DNA of 64,000 nt from Pollutimonas subterranea (GTDB taxonomy: Bacteria > Pseudomonadota > Gammaproteobacteria > Burkholderiales > Burkholderiaceae_B): assembly GCF_002849655.1 (NCBI RefSeq), contig NZ_PDNW01000012.1:62001-126000 (forward strand), read 5' to 3'. Within the stretch, counting starts at the first letter, position 1. Every line of letters begins with the position of its first letter. This document shows positions 20,715-29,804 of this stretch, piece by piece. The notes under the pieces were generated by a model. That model was not told the origin of the DNA, made no database searches, and saw nothing but the letters and a program-made list of their open reading frames with translations. The position numbers and the translations under genes were made by a program.

Positions 20715-23309
20715 TTACTGCAAGGTCCTGGAAAACACGAACTTGTCGTTTTGCCAGTCTACCGGCACCACGTCCTTGGGCCCGAACTTCCCTTCCAGTA
20801 TCAGACGTGCAACAGGATTCTCGATGTGCTGCTGAATAGCGCGTTTCAAAGGCCGTGCACCGAATACAGGATCGAAGCCGGCCCGAGCCAACTGCGCCAG
20901 TGCGCTGTCCGACACCTCGAGCCGCATCTCTTGCTGGGCCAACCGCTGCGCCAGCCGCTGCACCTGTATGCGGGCAATCGCCTCGATGTGCTTGGCTTCC
21001 AGTCCGTGGAAAACCACAACCTCGTCGATCCGGTTAAGGAACTCCGGCCGGAATGACGTTTTCAGCTCATCCCAGATCACTTCCTTGATGACGTCATAGG
21101 GCTGCCCCGCCATGCTCTGGATATGCTGCGAACCCAGGTTCGACGTCATGATGATGACGGTGTTGCGAAAATCAACCGTACGCCCCTGCCCGTCGGTCAG
21201 ACGGCCGTCATCCAGCACCTGTAGAAGCACATTGAACACATCGGGGTGTGCCTTCTCGACCTCGTCCAGCAATATCACGCTATACGGCTTGCGGCGTACT
21301 GCCTCAGTCAGGTAACCACCCTCTTCATACCCTACATATCCCGGCGGCGCGCCGACCAGGCGCGACACCGAGTGCTTTTCCATGAATTCGCTCATGTCGA
21401 TACGGACCATGTGATCGTCGGAGTCGAACATGAAATTGGCCAGCGCCTTGCTCAGCTCGGTCTTGCCTACCCCGGTTGGTCCAAGAAACAGGAAGGATCC
21501 GTAAGGGCGCGCAGGGTCGGACAAGCCCGCACGCGAACGGCGGATGGCATCGGCGACCAGGCTGACGGCTTCGTTCTGCCCGACTACCCTCTGGTGCAGG
21601 AAGTCTTCCATCCCCAATAATTTGGCCCGCTCGCCCTGCAGCATCTTCGAAACGGGAATACCGGTGGAACGTGATACCACTTCGGCAATTTCCTCGGCGC
21701 CGACCTGAGTGCGCAATAGTCGCGGCTTTTCCGTATCGCGTTCCGCTTGTTGTCCTGCCTCGGCCGCCTCCAGGCGCCCTTCCAGCTCAGGGAGCTTGCC
21801 ATACTGGAGCTCGGCGAGCTTGTCGAACTGGCCCCGGCGCTGCAATTCCGCCATTTCGGAACGGACGCGCTCGATTTCCTCTTTGATCGCTTGCGAACCC
21901 TGTACAGCGGCCTTCTCAGCCTTCCAGATTTCTTCGTAGTCGTTGTACTCGCGCTGAAGCTTCAGCAGCTCGTCCTCAATGGCCTTGAGGCGCCGTTGCG
22001 ATCCCTCGTCCGTGTCTTTGTTCACGGCCTCGCGCTCGATCTTCAATTGGATGATGCGTCGATCGAGTTTGTCCATGACTTCGGGCTTGGAGTCGATCTC
22101 CATGCGTATGCGTGCGGCGGCCTCGTCGATCAGATCGATGGCCTTGTCCGGAAGGAAACGGTCGGTAATATAGCGATGGGACAATTCCGCCGCCGCAACA
22201 ATGGCGGGGTCGGTAATGGCCACCCCGTGGTGCAACTCGTAACGCTCCTGCAAACCGCGCAAGATCGCAATGGTGGACTCGACATCAGGCTCATTGACCA
22301 GCACCTTCTGGAAGCGGCGTTCCAGCGCGGCGTCTTTCTCGATGTACTTGCGGTACTCATCCAGCGTGGTCGCGCCTATGCAATGCAGTTCTCCGCGCGA
22401 GAGCGCGGGCTTGAGCATATTGCCGGCGTCCATGGCGCCTTCGGCCTTGCCGGCGCCCACCATGGTGTGCAATTCATCAATGAAGACGATGGTTTTGCCG
22501 TCGTCCTGAGACAGTTCCTTGAGTACCGCTTTCAACCGCTCCTCGAACTCGCCGCGGTACTTGGCACCCGCAAGCAGTGCCGCCATGTCCAGCGACAGCA
22601 CACGCTTGCCCTTAAGCGTCTCGGGGACCTCGTTGTTGACGATACGCTGGGCCAGGCCTTCGACGATGGCCGTCTTGCCCACACCAGGCTCACCGATCAG
22701 TACCGGATTATTCTTGGTCCGGCGTTGCAGTATCTGGATTGAACGGCGAATTTCGTCGTCGCGCCCGATAACGGGGTCCAGCTTGCCCTGGCGGGCACGA
22801 TCGGTAAGATCGGTCGTATATTTGGATAAGGCCTCGCGGTTGGATTCACCCTCGGAATCGGACACGGCGGCCCCGCCGCGTACTGCATCAATCGCGGTTT
22901 CCAGCGCCTTGCGCTGCAGGCCAGCCTCCTTCAGGATACGCGCTGTTTCGCCCTTGTCGTCGGCTAGCGCCAGAAGGAATAATTCGCTGGCAATATAGCT
23001 GTCGCCCCGCTTCGATGCCTCTTTGTCGGTGCGTGTGAAAACGGCCTGCAGTTCCCGGCTCACCTGGATATTACCTTCGGCCCCCTGCACTTGCGGGTAG
23101 CTTTCGATAAGTGTGTTCAAAGACGGCCCCAATCGGTTTACCGCCACGCCGGCGCGCGCCAGCAGGCTTGCCGCGCCGCTATCGCCATCGGCCAGCAAAG
23201 CCGCCAGCACGTGCGCGGGTTCGATATAGGGATTGTCATGCTTGGCGGCCAAGCTCTGCGCATCGGCGAGTGCTTGTTGGAATTTTGTGGTTAATTTGTC
23301 GAATCGCAT
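20715..23309 (-). CDS. clpB: ClpB disaggregase
   Basis: An 864-aa Hsp100 chaperone that, with DnaK, extracts and refolds aggregated proteins. It has the N-domain ([20 protein letters not shown]), a first AAA module with [16 protein letters not shown] and [20 protein letters not shown], the long M-domain coiled coil (~400-530) and a second AAA module with [17 protein letters not shown]. Start ATG 23309 gives the family's normal N-terminus; an upstream in-frame start would add 31 unrelated residues. A heat-shock-type promoter lies directly upstream. Confidence 0.97.
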   Translation of the reverse strand: MRFDKLTTKFQQALADAQSLAAKHDNPYIEPAHVLAALLADGDSGAASLLARAGVAVNRLGPSLNTLIESYPQVQGAEGNIQVSRELQAVFTRTDKEASKRGDSYIASELFLLALADDKGETARILKEAGLQRKALETAIDAVRGGAAVSDSEGESNREALSKYTTDLTDRARQGKLDPVIGRDDEIRRSIQILQRRTKNNPVLIGEPGVGKTAIVEGLAQRIVNNEVPETLKGKRVLSLDMAALLAGAKYRGEFEERLKAVLKELSQDDGKTIVFIDELHTMVGAGKAEGAMDAGNMLKPALSRGELHCIGATTLDEYRKYIEKDAALERRFQKVLVNEPDVESTIAILRGLQERYELHHGVAITDPAIVAAAELSHRYITDRFLPDKAIDLIDEAAARIRMEIDSKPEVMDKLDRRIIQLKIEREAVNKDTDEGSQRRLKAIEDELLKLQREYNDYEEIWKAEKAAVQGSQAIKEEIERVRSEMAELQRRGQFDKLAELQYGKLPELEGRLEAAEAGQQAERDTEKPRLLRTQVGAEEIAEVVSRSTGIPVSKMLQGERAKLLGMEDFLHQRVVGQNEAVSLVADAIRRSRAGLSDPARPYGSFLFLGPTGVGKTELSKALANFMFDSDDHMVRIDMSEFMEKHSVSRLVGAPPGYVGYEEGGYLTEAVRRKPYSVILLDEVEKAHPDVFNVLLQVLDDGRLTDGQGRTVDFRNTVIIMTSNLGSQHIQSMAGQPYDVIKEVIWDELKTSFRPEFLNRIDEVVVFHGLEAKHIEAIARIQVQRLAQRLAQQEMRLEVSDSALAQLARAGFDPVFGARPLKRAIQQHIENPVARLILEGKFGPKDVVPVDWQNDKFVFSRTLQ

Positions 23310-23351
23310 AATCATTTCACATGAAAAGAGAGCTGCTACGCTCGAATGAAG

Positions 23352-23382
23352 AATAGGTGCGGCCATAACAAGGGATTTCAAG
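23352..23382 (-). promoter_or_regulatory. Candidate sigma-32 promoter of clpB
   Basis: On the minus strand CTTGAAA (23382-23376) is an exact sigma-32 -35 element. After 16 bases CACCTATT (23359-23352) is a partial match to the CCCCATnT -10. Transcription would begin near 23345, about 36 bases before clpB, as expected for a heat-shock chaperone. Confidence 0.6.
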
Positions 23383-23460
23383 GGCCGCTCTTGTTGACAC
23401 ACCGTCTAAACTGTTAAGCTCGCAGGAGCCGGTTTATTCCAACGTGCAAAGGAGCCCGTC

Positions 23461-23691
23461 ATGCGTGGAGTGATAAAAAAATGGGGCAACAGCGCGGCAG
23501 TTCGCCTGCCCTCTTCAATGATGAAAACGCTCAAGCTCGACCTGGAAGACATGGTCGAGGTCAAGGTAGAGCGCGGATGCATCGTCCTTGAGCCGATTCG
23601 TTCACAGGAATATCTGCTCTCCCAATTGCTCAGCGGCATAAAGCCCAGCAACCTGCATGCCGAAATCGATTTCGGCATCGCCGATAACTGA
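23461..23691 (+). CDS. mazE: MazE-type antitoxin
   Basis: A 76-aa SpoVT/AbrB-fold protein with the MazE/ChpI signature IKKWGNSAAVRLPSSMMKTL at the N-terminus and an acidic C-terminal tail. That tail would wrap and inhibit the toxin. AAAGGAG six bases before ATG 23461 is a strong ribosome site. The mazF-like toxin follows after 15 bases on the same strand. MazE proteins repress their own promoter with MazF; a TTGACA at 23394-23399 is a possible -35 but no good -10 is evident. Confidence 0.85.
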   Translation: MRGVIKKWGNSAAVRLPSSMMKTLKLDLEDMVEVKVERGCIVLEPIRSQEYLLSQLLSGIKPSNLHAEIDFGIADN

Positions 23692-23706
23692 TCGCCGGGA
23701 GCCGCC

Positions 23707-24045
23707 ATGAATAAACGTTACGTACCGGATGCAGGCGATATCATCTGGCTGCACTTCGACCTACCCAAAGGCAGTACTGCACAAGACTATAAACCCGCCC
23801 TCGTGCTCAGTCCCTTGTCCTACAACAAGAAAACTGGTCTTGTCGTATGCTGTGCAATAACGTCTAGCATCAAGGGCTATCCCTTCGAAGTGTCGATCGC
23901 ACCCGAGAACCGTCTGGCGGTGCTAGCCGACCAGGTCAAAAGCCTGGATTGGGTTAATACAAAAATAAGCCATCACGGACGTGTCGACTCGAACGAACTC
24001 GGTCAGGTACGGGCAAAATTGCACGCGCTCATTTTCAAGGCGTGA
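23707..24045 (+). CDS. mazF: MazF/ChpB-type mRNA interferase toxin
   Basis: A 112-aa PemK/MazF-fold protein: the N-terminal PDAGDIIWLHFDLPKGSTAQ is the typical start, with PALVLSP and CCAITSSIKGYPFEV in the central sheet and LADQVKSLDW near the toxin active site. Family role: sequence-specific cleavage of mRNA under stress or when the antitoxin is degraded. Full length with intact motifs suggests an active toxin. GGGAG precedes the ATG. The pair sits between clpB and a LysR regulator. Confidence 0.88.
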   Translation: MNKRYVPDAGDIIWLHFDLPKGSTAQDYKPALVLSPLSYNKKTGLVVCCAITSSIKGYPFEVSIAPENRLAVLADQVKSLDWVNTKISHHGRVDSNELGQVRAKLHALIFKA

Positions 24046-24130
24046 GCCCTGGCATTGACGCCGGCTTTGCTATCATTCGCTTCCCATAGCCGAAAACCGG
24101 CCGCACGCTGTCCGCCTTTACTTCATCCGC

Positions 24131-25039
24131 ATGGACAAATTCAAACAACTCAAGAGCTTTGTGGCTGCCGCCACGCTGGGCAGCCTTTCCGCCGCGGCGC
24201 GCGCCGAAGGCGTGGCGCCTGCCATGATGGGACGACGCATCAATGCCCTGGAAGCTCGCCTGGGCATCAAGCTTTTACTACGCACCACACGCCGGCTTAC
24301 CCTCACTTCCGAAGGCAGTGCCTTTCTCGAAGAGGCACAGCGCATCCTGCGCGATCTGCACGATGCTGAAACCCGAATTGCACAAGGCGGCGTCAATCCC
24401 AGCGGCCATCTGCGCATCAGCGCTCCCGCGGGCTTCGGCCGTCGCCATGTGGCGCCCCTGCTTCCGGACTTCATCGCGACCTACCCCGACGTAACGCTTG
24501 CCCTGGACCTGAGCGACCGGTTGGTCAATCTTATCGAAGAAGGCTACGACTGTGCCATCCGCATTGGCGAGCTCGACGATTCCCAGATAGTCGGGCGCCG
24601 CATCGCCGACAACAAGCGCGTAATCGTCGCCGCCCCGTCGTATCTGGGCCAACATGGCCGGCCCAACACGCCGGCAGACCTCACGCAGCACAATTGCCTG
24701 TCGTTCGGCGATCAGGGCAATCAATCCCGAGGCTGGCTGCTGGCGGAAGACGGCCAGGTCAAAGCCATACGGGTGAAAGGCAGCCTTGCATGCAGCGACG
24801 GCTCCATCCTGCATCAATGGGCTTTAGCAGGCTATGGCCTGGCGTGGCGCTCCCTGTGGGAAGTTCGTGAAGATCTCGAAACAGGCCGGCTGGTAAGCGT
24901 ACTAGACGAATATGCTGCGCCCGCGAATGGGATTTTCGCCATGCTGCCCGAACGCAAGCATCTGCCATTGCGCGTGCGCCTGTTTATTGATATGTTGCGC
25001 GCGCACTATGCGGCGCCTTCCTACTGGGAAACGCATTAG
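24131..25039 (+). CDS. LysR-family transcriptional regulator
   Basis: A 302-aa LysR-type regulator. The winged helix-turn-helix is at residues 1-60 (FKQLKSFVAAATLGSLSAAA, INALEARLGIKLLLRTTRRL), followed by a linker helix and a periplasmic-binding-protein-like effector domain with ISAPAGFGRRHVAPLLPDF. It resembles the large group near DsdC/AaeR-like regulators of unknown targets. No divergent target gene is adjacent, since mazF is upstream in the same direction and fnr follows. Targets and effector cannot be inferred. Confidence 0.85.
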   Translation: MDKFKQLKSFVAAATLGSLSAAARAEGVAPAMMGRRINALEARLGIKLLLRTTRRLTLTSEGSAFLEEAQRILRDLHDAETRIAQGGVNPSGHLRISAPAGFGRRHVAPLLPDFIATYPDVTLALDLSDRLVNLIEEGYDCAIRIGELDDSQIVGRRIADNKRVIVAAPSYLGQHGRPNTPADLTQHNCLSFGDQGNQSRGWLLAEDGQVKAIRVKGSLACSDGSILHQWALAGYGLAWRSLWEVREDLETGRLVSVLDEYAAPANGIFAMLPERKHLPLRVRLFIDMLRAHYAAPSYWETH

Positions 25040-25094
25040 CAGAAAAACCACACTTATGGCCACTGGCCTGCATGACTTCGGCGATCCCGTATAC

Positions 25095-25108
25095 TTGATA
25101 TAGATCAA
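25095..25108. promoter_or_regulatory. FNR box upstream of fnr
   Basis: TTGATATAGATCAA is a perfect TTGAT-N4-ATCAA palindrome, centred ~107 bases before the fnr start. It may mediate autoregulation. A TAAAAT at 25134-25139 is a possible -10 for activation, while TATACT at 25090-25095 overlapping the box would instead allow repression. Confidence 0.75.
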
Positions 25109-25207
25109 TCGCAGGAATTGCGTGCTTGTGCAGTAAAATCGCCGCAAATTCCCCGAACCTGCCCGAAAATGCTGCATAAGCAGCTCACCCTCCGCCGCTG
25201 TACCCGT

Positions 25208-25936
25208 ATGCAAAAGAAAATTACCGTTACTCCCGATTCAACCCGTTGTTCGACATGCATGCTTAGCGAGATATGCCTGCCATTGGGCATGGCTCGCCAT
25301 GACGTCGACAAACTGGACGAACTGATCAAGGAACGGATCCGCATCCCGAAGGGGTCGGCGCTTTTCCATCTGGGTGACAAGGCTGAGGCGGTGTACGGCA
25401 TACGATCCGGATCGCTGAAGACGCAACTGGAAGATGTCAACGGCCAGGTTCAGATCACCGGCTTCCTCCTTCCAGGTGAAATCCTGGGCATGGACGGCTT
25501 GCTGGAAAATCGGCAGGTATCCCACGCCCTTGCGCTTGAAGATAGCGAAGTATGTGTAATACGCATCGACGAACTGGACCAGCTATCACAGCACCTGCCG
25601 GTTCTGAACCAGCAGCTTCGACGCCTGATGAGCAAGGAAATAAACCGCTCGCATCAATTGGTGATGTCGCTGGGTTCATTGCGTTCGGAACAACGCCTGG
25701 CTGCTTTTCTGATTAATTTGTCGCAACGCCTAGCGGCACTGGGCTATTCGTCCACCGAATTCCTGCTGCGCATGAGCCGCGAGGAAATCGGCAACTACCT
25801 GGGTCTGACCTTGGAAACAGTAAGCAGGCTGTTTTCGCGCTTCGCCCGCGAAGGCGTGCTGCATATCCAGCAACGCCAGGTTCACATCATCGATATCCAG
25901 GCCCTGCGCGCCCTGGCCGGCACCGATTGCGGTTGA
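25208..25936 (+). CDS. fnr: FNR/ANR-type oxygen-sensing transcription regulator
   Basis: A 242-aa CRP-family regulator. The start is ATG 25208, placing cysteines 14, 17 and 23 (RCSTCMLSEICLP) at the N-terminus like FNR Cys20/23/29. Cys116 (SEVCVIR) is the fourth [4Fe-4S] ligand. The recognition helix LTLETVSRLFSRF keeps the E-x2-S-R residues that read TTGAT. Without oxygen the cluster drives dimerisation and DNA binding. It is encoded next to the cbb3 oxidase genes, two promoters of which carry perfect FNR boxes. Confidence 0.93.
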   Translation: MQKKITVTPDSTRCSTCMLSEICLPLGMARHDVDKLDELIKERIRIPKGSALFHLGDKAEAVYGIRSGSLKTQLEDVNGQVQITGFLLPGEILGMDGLLENRQVSHALALEDSEVCVIRIDELDQLSQHLPVLNQQLRRLMSKEINRSHQLVMSLGSLRSEQRLAAFLINLSQRLAALGYSSTEFLLRMSREEIGNYLGLTLETVSRLFSRFAREGVLHIQQRQVHIIDIQALRALAGTDCG

Positions 25937-25949
25937 TTCCCGCGTAGAC

Positions 25950-25985
25950 GGCGTTGACCAGGCGGAGTCGCCTGGGCACGACGCC
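25950..25985. terminator. Hairpin between the converging fnr and small membrane protein genes
   Basis: CCAGGCG (25958-25964) pairs with CGCCTGG (25969-25975) around a 4-base loop; an outer GGCGT/ACGCC pair extends it. No U-tract is evident. Its place between two converging stops suggests shared termination. Confidence 0.45.
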
Positions 25986-26234
25986 TTAAATAGGGTCGCC
26001 GAAGTCGTCGAGCACCTGGCCGCGCGGCGCCATATGCAGGGTCAAGGCACTGGACAGCGCTGCCATGATCCAGAACAGGAAGAAACCCGCCGCATACGCG
26101 AACTGCCGGCCTATCTGCACGTAGCCCAGAAAATTGATGTCGAGTGGATCGACAAGCGCGAACACCGTAGCACTGGTGGCGCCCGCGATAAGAAACGATG
26201 GCCATAATACCCACATTAACGCACGCCACTTCAT
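25986..26234 (-). CDS. Small two-helix membrane protein of the cco cluster
   Basis: An 82-aa protein with two hydrophobic segments (about residues 5-28 and 45-68) and a hydrophilic tail ending DDFGDPI. GGGGGG just before ATG 26234 gives a good ribosome site. I do not recognise a named family. It is the last gene of the run ccoN-O-Q-P-ccoG-fixH, 30 bases after fixH, so a role in oxidase assembly or stability is plausible but inferred from position only. Confidence 0.65.
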   Translation of the reverse strand: MKWRALMWVLWPSFLIAGATSATVFALVDPLDINFLGYVQIGRQFAYAAGFFLFWIMAALSSALTLHMAPRGQVLDDFGDPI

Positions 26235-26264
26235 ATCGGCCCCCCTTGTCTTGTCGATTTATTG

Positions 26265-26531
26265 TCAGTGTTCCGGCGACGCTTGCGTCGGATTCGTTGC
26301 TACCGCCGGTTTGCTTACCACCAGTCCCCGCTTGATGCCGCCATCAGTAATTGCCTGATCGCTAAAATTCTGCACAGCGAGAAAGATGGTAATAATACAG
26401 CCAATCATAGCTGCAGCAGGGCCCGCCATCAGTATCCAGGGCCAGGGTTCACGCCACCACGGTTTGGCGGGGCGTGGTTCCATCTGTTCTTTGGTAGCGA
26501 CTTGCGGCATAAGACCTTCCTTTGTCGACAT
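26265..26531 (-). CDS. Short FixH-like protein
   Basis: An 88-aa protein with one transmembrane helix (~28-50). The motif KPWWREPWPWILMAGPAAAM then AVQNFSDQAITDGGIKRGL matches the N-terminal third of FixH, where the usual form is an aromatic W-P-W stretch and a Y-K-x-G-L. The C-terminal beta-rich domain of full-length FixH (~160 aa) is absent, and the next gene leaves no room for it. FixH works with FixG/CcoG in copper delivery to cbb3 oxidase. Its ATG directly abuts the ccoG stop. Confidence 0.7.
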   Translation of the reverse strand: MSTKEGLMPQVATKEQMEPRPAKPWWREPWPWILMAGPAAAMIGCIITIFLAVQNFSDQAITDGGIKRGLVVSKPAVATNPTQASPEH

Positions 26532-28034
26532 TTACTTGGGTACAAAAAAGCTGGAGCGTTCGACCACGACATTCTCGTCACCCTCGGCGGAAGTCGCCGT
26601 CGCCGTCAGATTGATGTCGTAGAGTCCTGGCTTGACTTCCTGGGTCGGAGCCCGCAGCACCACCGGTACCAGTTTATTGGACGCGGCGTCGATTTCCAGC
26701 GAGTTCGAGGAACTGTCGGCAGTGAGTATGGACAGACCCGGCACGCCGCTGGCTCCAAGGGTGATCGTCAACGGAGATTCTGTCGTATTGATGATTTGAA
26801 GGCGGTACACGTTTTCTATCATTCCGCCGGCCACCTCGCGTCCGAGTACGCCTCGATCCCGGATCACGTCCACGCGCAGCGTAGTGCGCGTCACCAGCGA
26901 AATGACAAAGGCAATGCTGATTAGCGTGAGAATGGCCATGTACGCGAGAACACGCGGCCGGAACAAGCGCTTGCGTACCTGCGGCTGGGTAAGGCCTTCG
27001 GTAATGGCCCGGCCCGATGTATAGCGGATCAATCCTTTCGGATAGTCCATTTTTTCCATGACCTGGTCGCATGCATCGACACAGGCGCCGCAACCTATGC
27101 ACATGTACTGCAAGCCGTCTCGGATGTCGATGCCAGTAGGACAGACCTGCACACACAAGCTGCAATCGACACAATCCCCCATGCCCGCTTCTTTGTGATC
27201 GATACGGCGCGAGCGTCCTCCCCGCGGTTCGCCACGCTCAAAGTCGTAGGTGACCACGTAGGTGTCATCATCGACCATAACGCTTTGGAATCGCGCGTAG
27301 GGGCACATGTACTTGCAAACCGCTTCACGCATGAAGCCCGCATTTCCCCACGTGGCGAATGCATAGAAGGCCATCCAGAACCATTGCCACGGCCCCAGCG
27401 ACAAGGTAATCAAGCCCATGCCCAGTTCGCGTATCGGCGCAAAATAACCGATGAAGGTAGAGCCGGTCCACCAGGCAATGAGAATCCAGACGGTGTGCTT
27501 GGCGGCTTTCAGTCGCAGCTTGCGCCAGGTCCAGGGCTGTTCGTCCAGGCGTATGCGCGCTAACCGATCGCCCTCGATGCGGCGTTCGACCCACATGAAG
27601 ATTTCGGTGTAGACGGTTTGTGGACAGGCGTAACCGCAGAACAGGCGCCCGGCCATGGCGGTAAAGAGAAATAACGCGAAGGCCGACAGCACCAGCAAGA
27701 CCGCGAGGTAAATCACGTCTTGCGGCCACAGCACCATGCCGAATATGTAGAACTTGCGCGCGGCCAGGTCCAGCAATACTGCCTGGCGCCCGTTCCACTG
27801 CAACCATGGAAGACCGTAGAAAATGAGCTGGGTCAGCACGACCATGGCAATGCGCCAGTGCGCAAACAAGCCCGACACCGAACGTGGATAAATCTTCTTG
27901 CGTACGTCGGCCAGGGCCTTTTCGACCTGAGGAGACGAACCACCGCCCACTTTCGTGACCCGCGGCGGCTGCCAGGCCGGTGCTGCCGCCGTTGCAGGGC
28001 CTTGTTCCGGGTTTACGGATGGTTCGCTACTCAT
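26532..28034 (-). CDS. ccoG: Cytochrome cbb3 oxidase accessory protein CcoG
   Basis: A 500-aa membrane ferredoxin (RdxA/FixG family). Several N-terminal transmembrane helices are followed by two 4Fe-4S binding motifs: CVDCSLCVQVCP and CIGCGACVDACD. An extracytoplasmic immunoglobulin-like C-terminal domain follows. Family role: a cupric reductase supplying Cu(I) for CcoN maturation. A conserved FCGYACPQTVYTEIFMWVER motif lies in the membrane part. It lies 9 bases after ccoP and is followed immediately by the fixH-like gene. Confidence 0.93.
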   Translation of the reverse strand: MSSEPSVNPEQGPATAAAPAWQPPRVTKVGGGSSPQVEKALADVRKKIYPRSVSGLFAHWRIAMVVLTQLIFYGLPWLQWNGRQAVLLDLAARKFYIFGMVLWPQDVIYLAVLLVLSAFALFLFTAMAGRLFCGYACPQTVYTEIFMWVERRIEGDRLARIRLDEQPWTWRKLRLKAAKHTVWILIAWWTGSTFIGYFAPIRELGMGLITLSLGPWQWFWMAFYAFATWGNAGFMREAVCKYMCPYARFQSVMVDDDTYVVTYDFERGEPRGGRSRRIDHKEAGMGDCVDCSLCVQVCPTGIDIRDGLQYMCIGCGACVDACDQVMEKMDYPKGLIRYTSGRAITEGLTQPQVRKRLFRPRVLAYMAILTLISIAFVISLVTRTTLRVDVIRDRGVLGREVAGGMIENVYRLQIINTTESPLTITLGASGVPGLSILTADSSSNSLEIDAASNKLVPVVLRAPTQEVKPGLYDINLTATATSAEGDENVVVERSSFFVPK

Positions 28035-28043
28035 GATATATCC

Positions 28044-28967
28044 CTATTTTGCTGCTACGTTACTACCCTGATTCGAGAGTCCCCACACCCAAGCGGTGAG
28101 CATGCGGATCTGGGCTTCAGTCAGAATGCCTTCCTGCGCCGGCATGATGTTCTGGCGCCCATTGAGGATGGTTTCCACAATGGAGGCCTCGGAACTGCCG
28201 TACAACCAGATACCGTCGGTCAGGTTGGGCGCGCCCATGGCCGTATTGCCCTTGCCCTCGACACCGTGGCAGGCCACGCAAAAGGTATCGAAGCCACGTT
28301 TGCCGGGCACGACCCGCAAGGAGTCGCTGGCCAGGCCCGAGAGCGAGCGCACATACTGGGCAATGTCGGCGGCTTCGCTGGGCTTGATCTGGGCGCTCCA
28401 GGGCGGCATCATGCCATGACGACCTTTGGTGATCGTTTGCATGATCTGCTCTGGATCGCCGCCGTATAACCAATCGCCGTCGGCAAGATTCGGAAAGCTT
28501 CCACTACCCCGGGCGTCAGACCCATGACACTGTGCACAGTTGTTCAGGAACAGGCGCTGACCGATTTCACGAGCCTCGGCATCGTGCGCGACCTGGGTGA
28601 CCGGCATTTGCTGATAGCGTTCGAACAATGGCTTGATCTGTTCGTTCAAGGCCAATTGCTCGTCCTTGACTTGCTTGGCGGCCGTATACCCCAGCGTGCC
28701 CTTGTAACTGCCTACGCCAGGATACAAGAACAGCAGAGCCAGGGCGACGACGCACAAGCCCAGGTAGAAAACGGTCCACCAGCGCGGCACCGGATTATTG
28801 AGTTCGGTAAGGTCGCCGTCCCAGATGTGTCCTGTATCCGTGACCTGCTTGACGTCCTGCTTGAGCCAGGCGCGCTGGCTATACAGCAACCATATGCAAA
28901 AGGCGATTCCGCCCAGGGCAATCACACCAATGAAGTAGCTCCAGAAGCTACTGACGAAATCACTCAT
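28044..28967 (-). CDS. ccoP: cbb3-type cytochrome c oxidase subunit III (CcoP)
   Basis: A 307-aa di-haem cytochrome c. Start ATG 28967 gives MSDFVSSFWSYFIGVIALGG, the typical N-terminus; the frame extends further upstream but the sequence there overlaps ccoQ and is not CcoP-like. Two transmembrane segments (about 8-30 and 60-80) are followed by two haem-binding motifs, CAQCH and CVACH. It passes electrons from cytochromes c to CcoO and CcoN. The ATG overlaps the end of ccoQ by 8 bases, implying coupled translation. Confidence 0.94.
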   Translation of the reverse strand: MSDFVSSFWSYFIGVIALGGIAFCIWLLYSQRAWLKQDVKQVTDTGHIWDGDLTELNNPVPRWWTVFYLGLCVVALALLFLYPGVGSYKGTLGYTAAKQVKDEQLALNEQIKPLFERYQQMPVTQVAHDAEAREIGQRLFLNNCAQCHGSDARGSGSFPNLADGDWLYGGDPEQIMQTITKGRHGMMPPWSAQIKPSEAADIAQYVRSLSGLASDSLRVVPGKRGFDTFCVACHGVEGKGNTAMGAPNLTDGIWLYGSSEASIVETILNGRQNIMPAQEGILTEAQIRMLTAWVWGLSNQGSNVAAK

Positions 28968-29133
28968 GGGATCCCCCATCATTCTTGTTGATTGGTCGTT
29001 CGTCCGGCACGGCAAAGGGCAAGAGCGAAGCCTCGTGGTTGGCATCGGCACGGCCGCGTGAGAACGCCCACCATACGATGCCAAGGAAAGTCGCCATGGC
29101 GACGATCGTCATTATTCCGTTGAGCACTGCCAT
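28960..29133 (-). CDS. ccoQ: cbb3-type cytochrome c oxidase subunit IV (CcoQ)
   Basis: A 57-aa protein read directly from the sequence: MAVLNGIMTIVAMATFLGIV, then WWAFSRGRADANHEASLLPF and a hydrophilic tail ending GGSHE. It has one transmembrane helix followed by the WWAFSRGR type of junction seen in CcoQ proteins. Family role: it stabilises the CcoNOP complex. The ATG at 29133 abuts the ccoO stop and the 3' end overlaps the ccoP start, exactly the order expected for ccoNOQP. Confidence 0.88.
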   Translation of the reverse strand: MAVLNGIMTIVAMATFLGIVWWAFSRGRADANHEASLLPFAVPDERPINKNDGGSHE

Positions 29134-29793
29134 TTACAGGCCTCCATCCGAAACAGCCTTGGCGGCCGCAGCACGGCCCGCCACGCCCAAACCTTGCAGG
29201 TAGGCGACCAGTGCGTCTTCTTCGGTCTTGCCTTTCAATTGCTCAGGCGCCTTGGCGATCTGTTCATCGGTGTACGGCACACCCAGTGTGCGCAGCACTG
29301 ACATGCGGTCCTGCACGTTTTCATTGGTCACCGAATTATGCTGCAGCCATGGGTAGCTGGGCATATTCGATTCTTTCACCACATCGCGCGGATTGCGCAG
29401 GTGGATACGATGCCAATCATCCGAATAACGCTGACCAACCCGGGCCAGGTCGGGGCCCGTGCGTTTGGAACCCCACAGGAACGGATGGTCGTACCGCGAC
29501 TCACCCGCCAGTGAATACGGACCATAGCGCTGGACTTCCGAGCTGAGCATCCGGATCTGCTGCGAATGGCAGCTGACACAGCCCTCGCGGATGTAGATGT
29601 CGCGCCCGATAAGATTGAGCGGCTCGTAGGGCTCGACGCCTTCAGTGGGAGTCGTTGTCGAGTGCTGAAAAAACAGCGGCACGATCTGCGCCAGACCCGC
29701 AAACGAAATAACGGCAATACTTAAAATAATCAGCAGGCCGACATTTTTTTCCAATGTCTTGTGCGAAAAAAAACCATGATCTTGCTTGGACAT
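29134..29793 (-). CDS. ccoO: cbb3-type cytochrome c oxidase subunit II (CcoO)
   Basis: A 219-aa mono-haem cytochrome c. ATG 29793 is chosen because [20 protein letters not shown] is the usual start. It has one transmembrane anchor (~18-40) and the haem motif CVSCH at residues 72-76 ([14 protein letters not shown]), followed by [20 protein letters not shown]. It relays electrons to the catalytic subunit CcoN. Its start overlaps the ccoN gap by a few bases, and its stop abuts ccoQ. Confidence 0.95.
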   Translation of the reverse strand: MSKQDHGFFSHKTLEKNVGLLIILSIAVISFAGLAQIVPLFFQHSTTTPTEGVEPYEPLNLIGRDIYIREGCVSCHSQQIRMLSSEVQRYGPYSLAGESRYDHPFLWGSKRTGPDLARVGQRYSDDWHRIHLRNPRDVVKESNMPSYPWLQHNSVTNENVQDRMSVLRTLGVPYTDEQIAKAPEQLKGKTEEDALVAYLQGLGVAGRAAAAKAVSDGGL

Positions 29794-29804
29794 TACGGTT
29801 CTCC

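Noticed and set aside
20312-20839. Several overlapping 110-150-codon frames on both strands between queH and clpB
   Set aside because: Arg/Pro-rich in multiple frames, some extend into clpB, no ribosome sites or recognisable domains.
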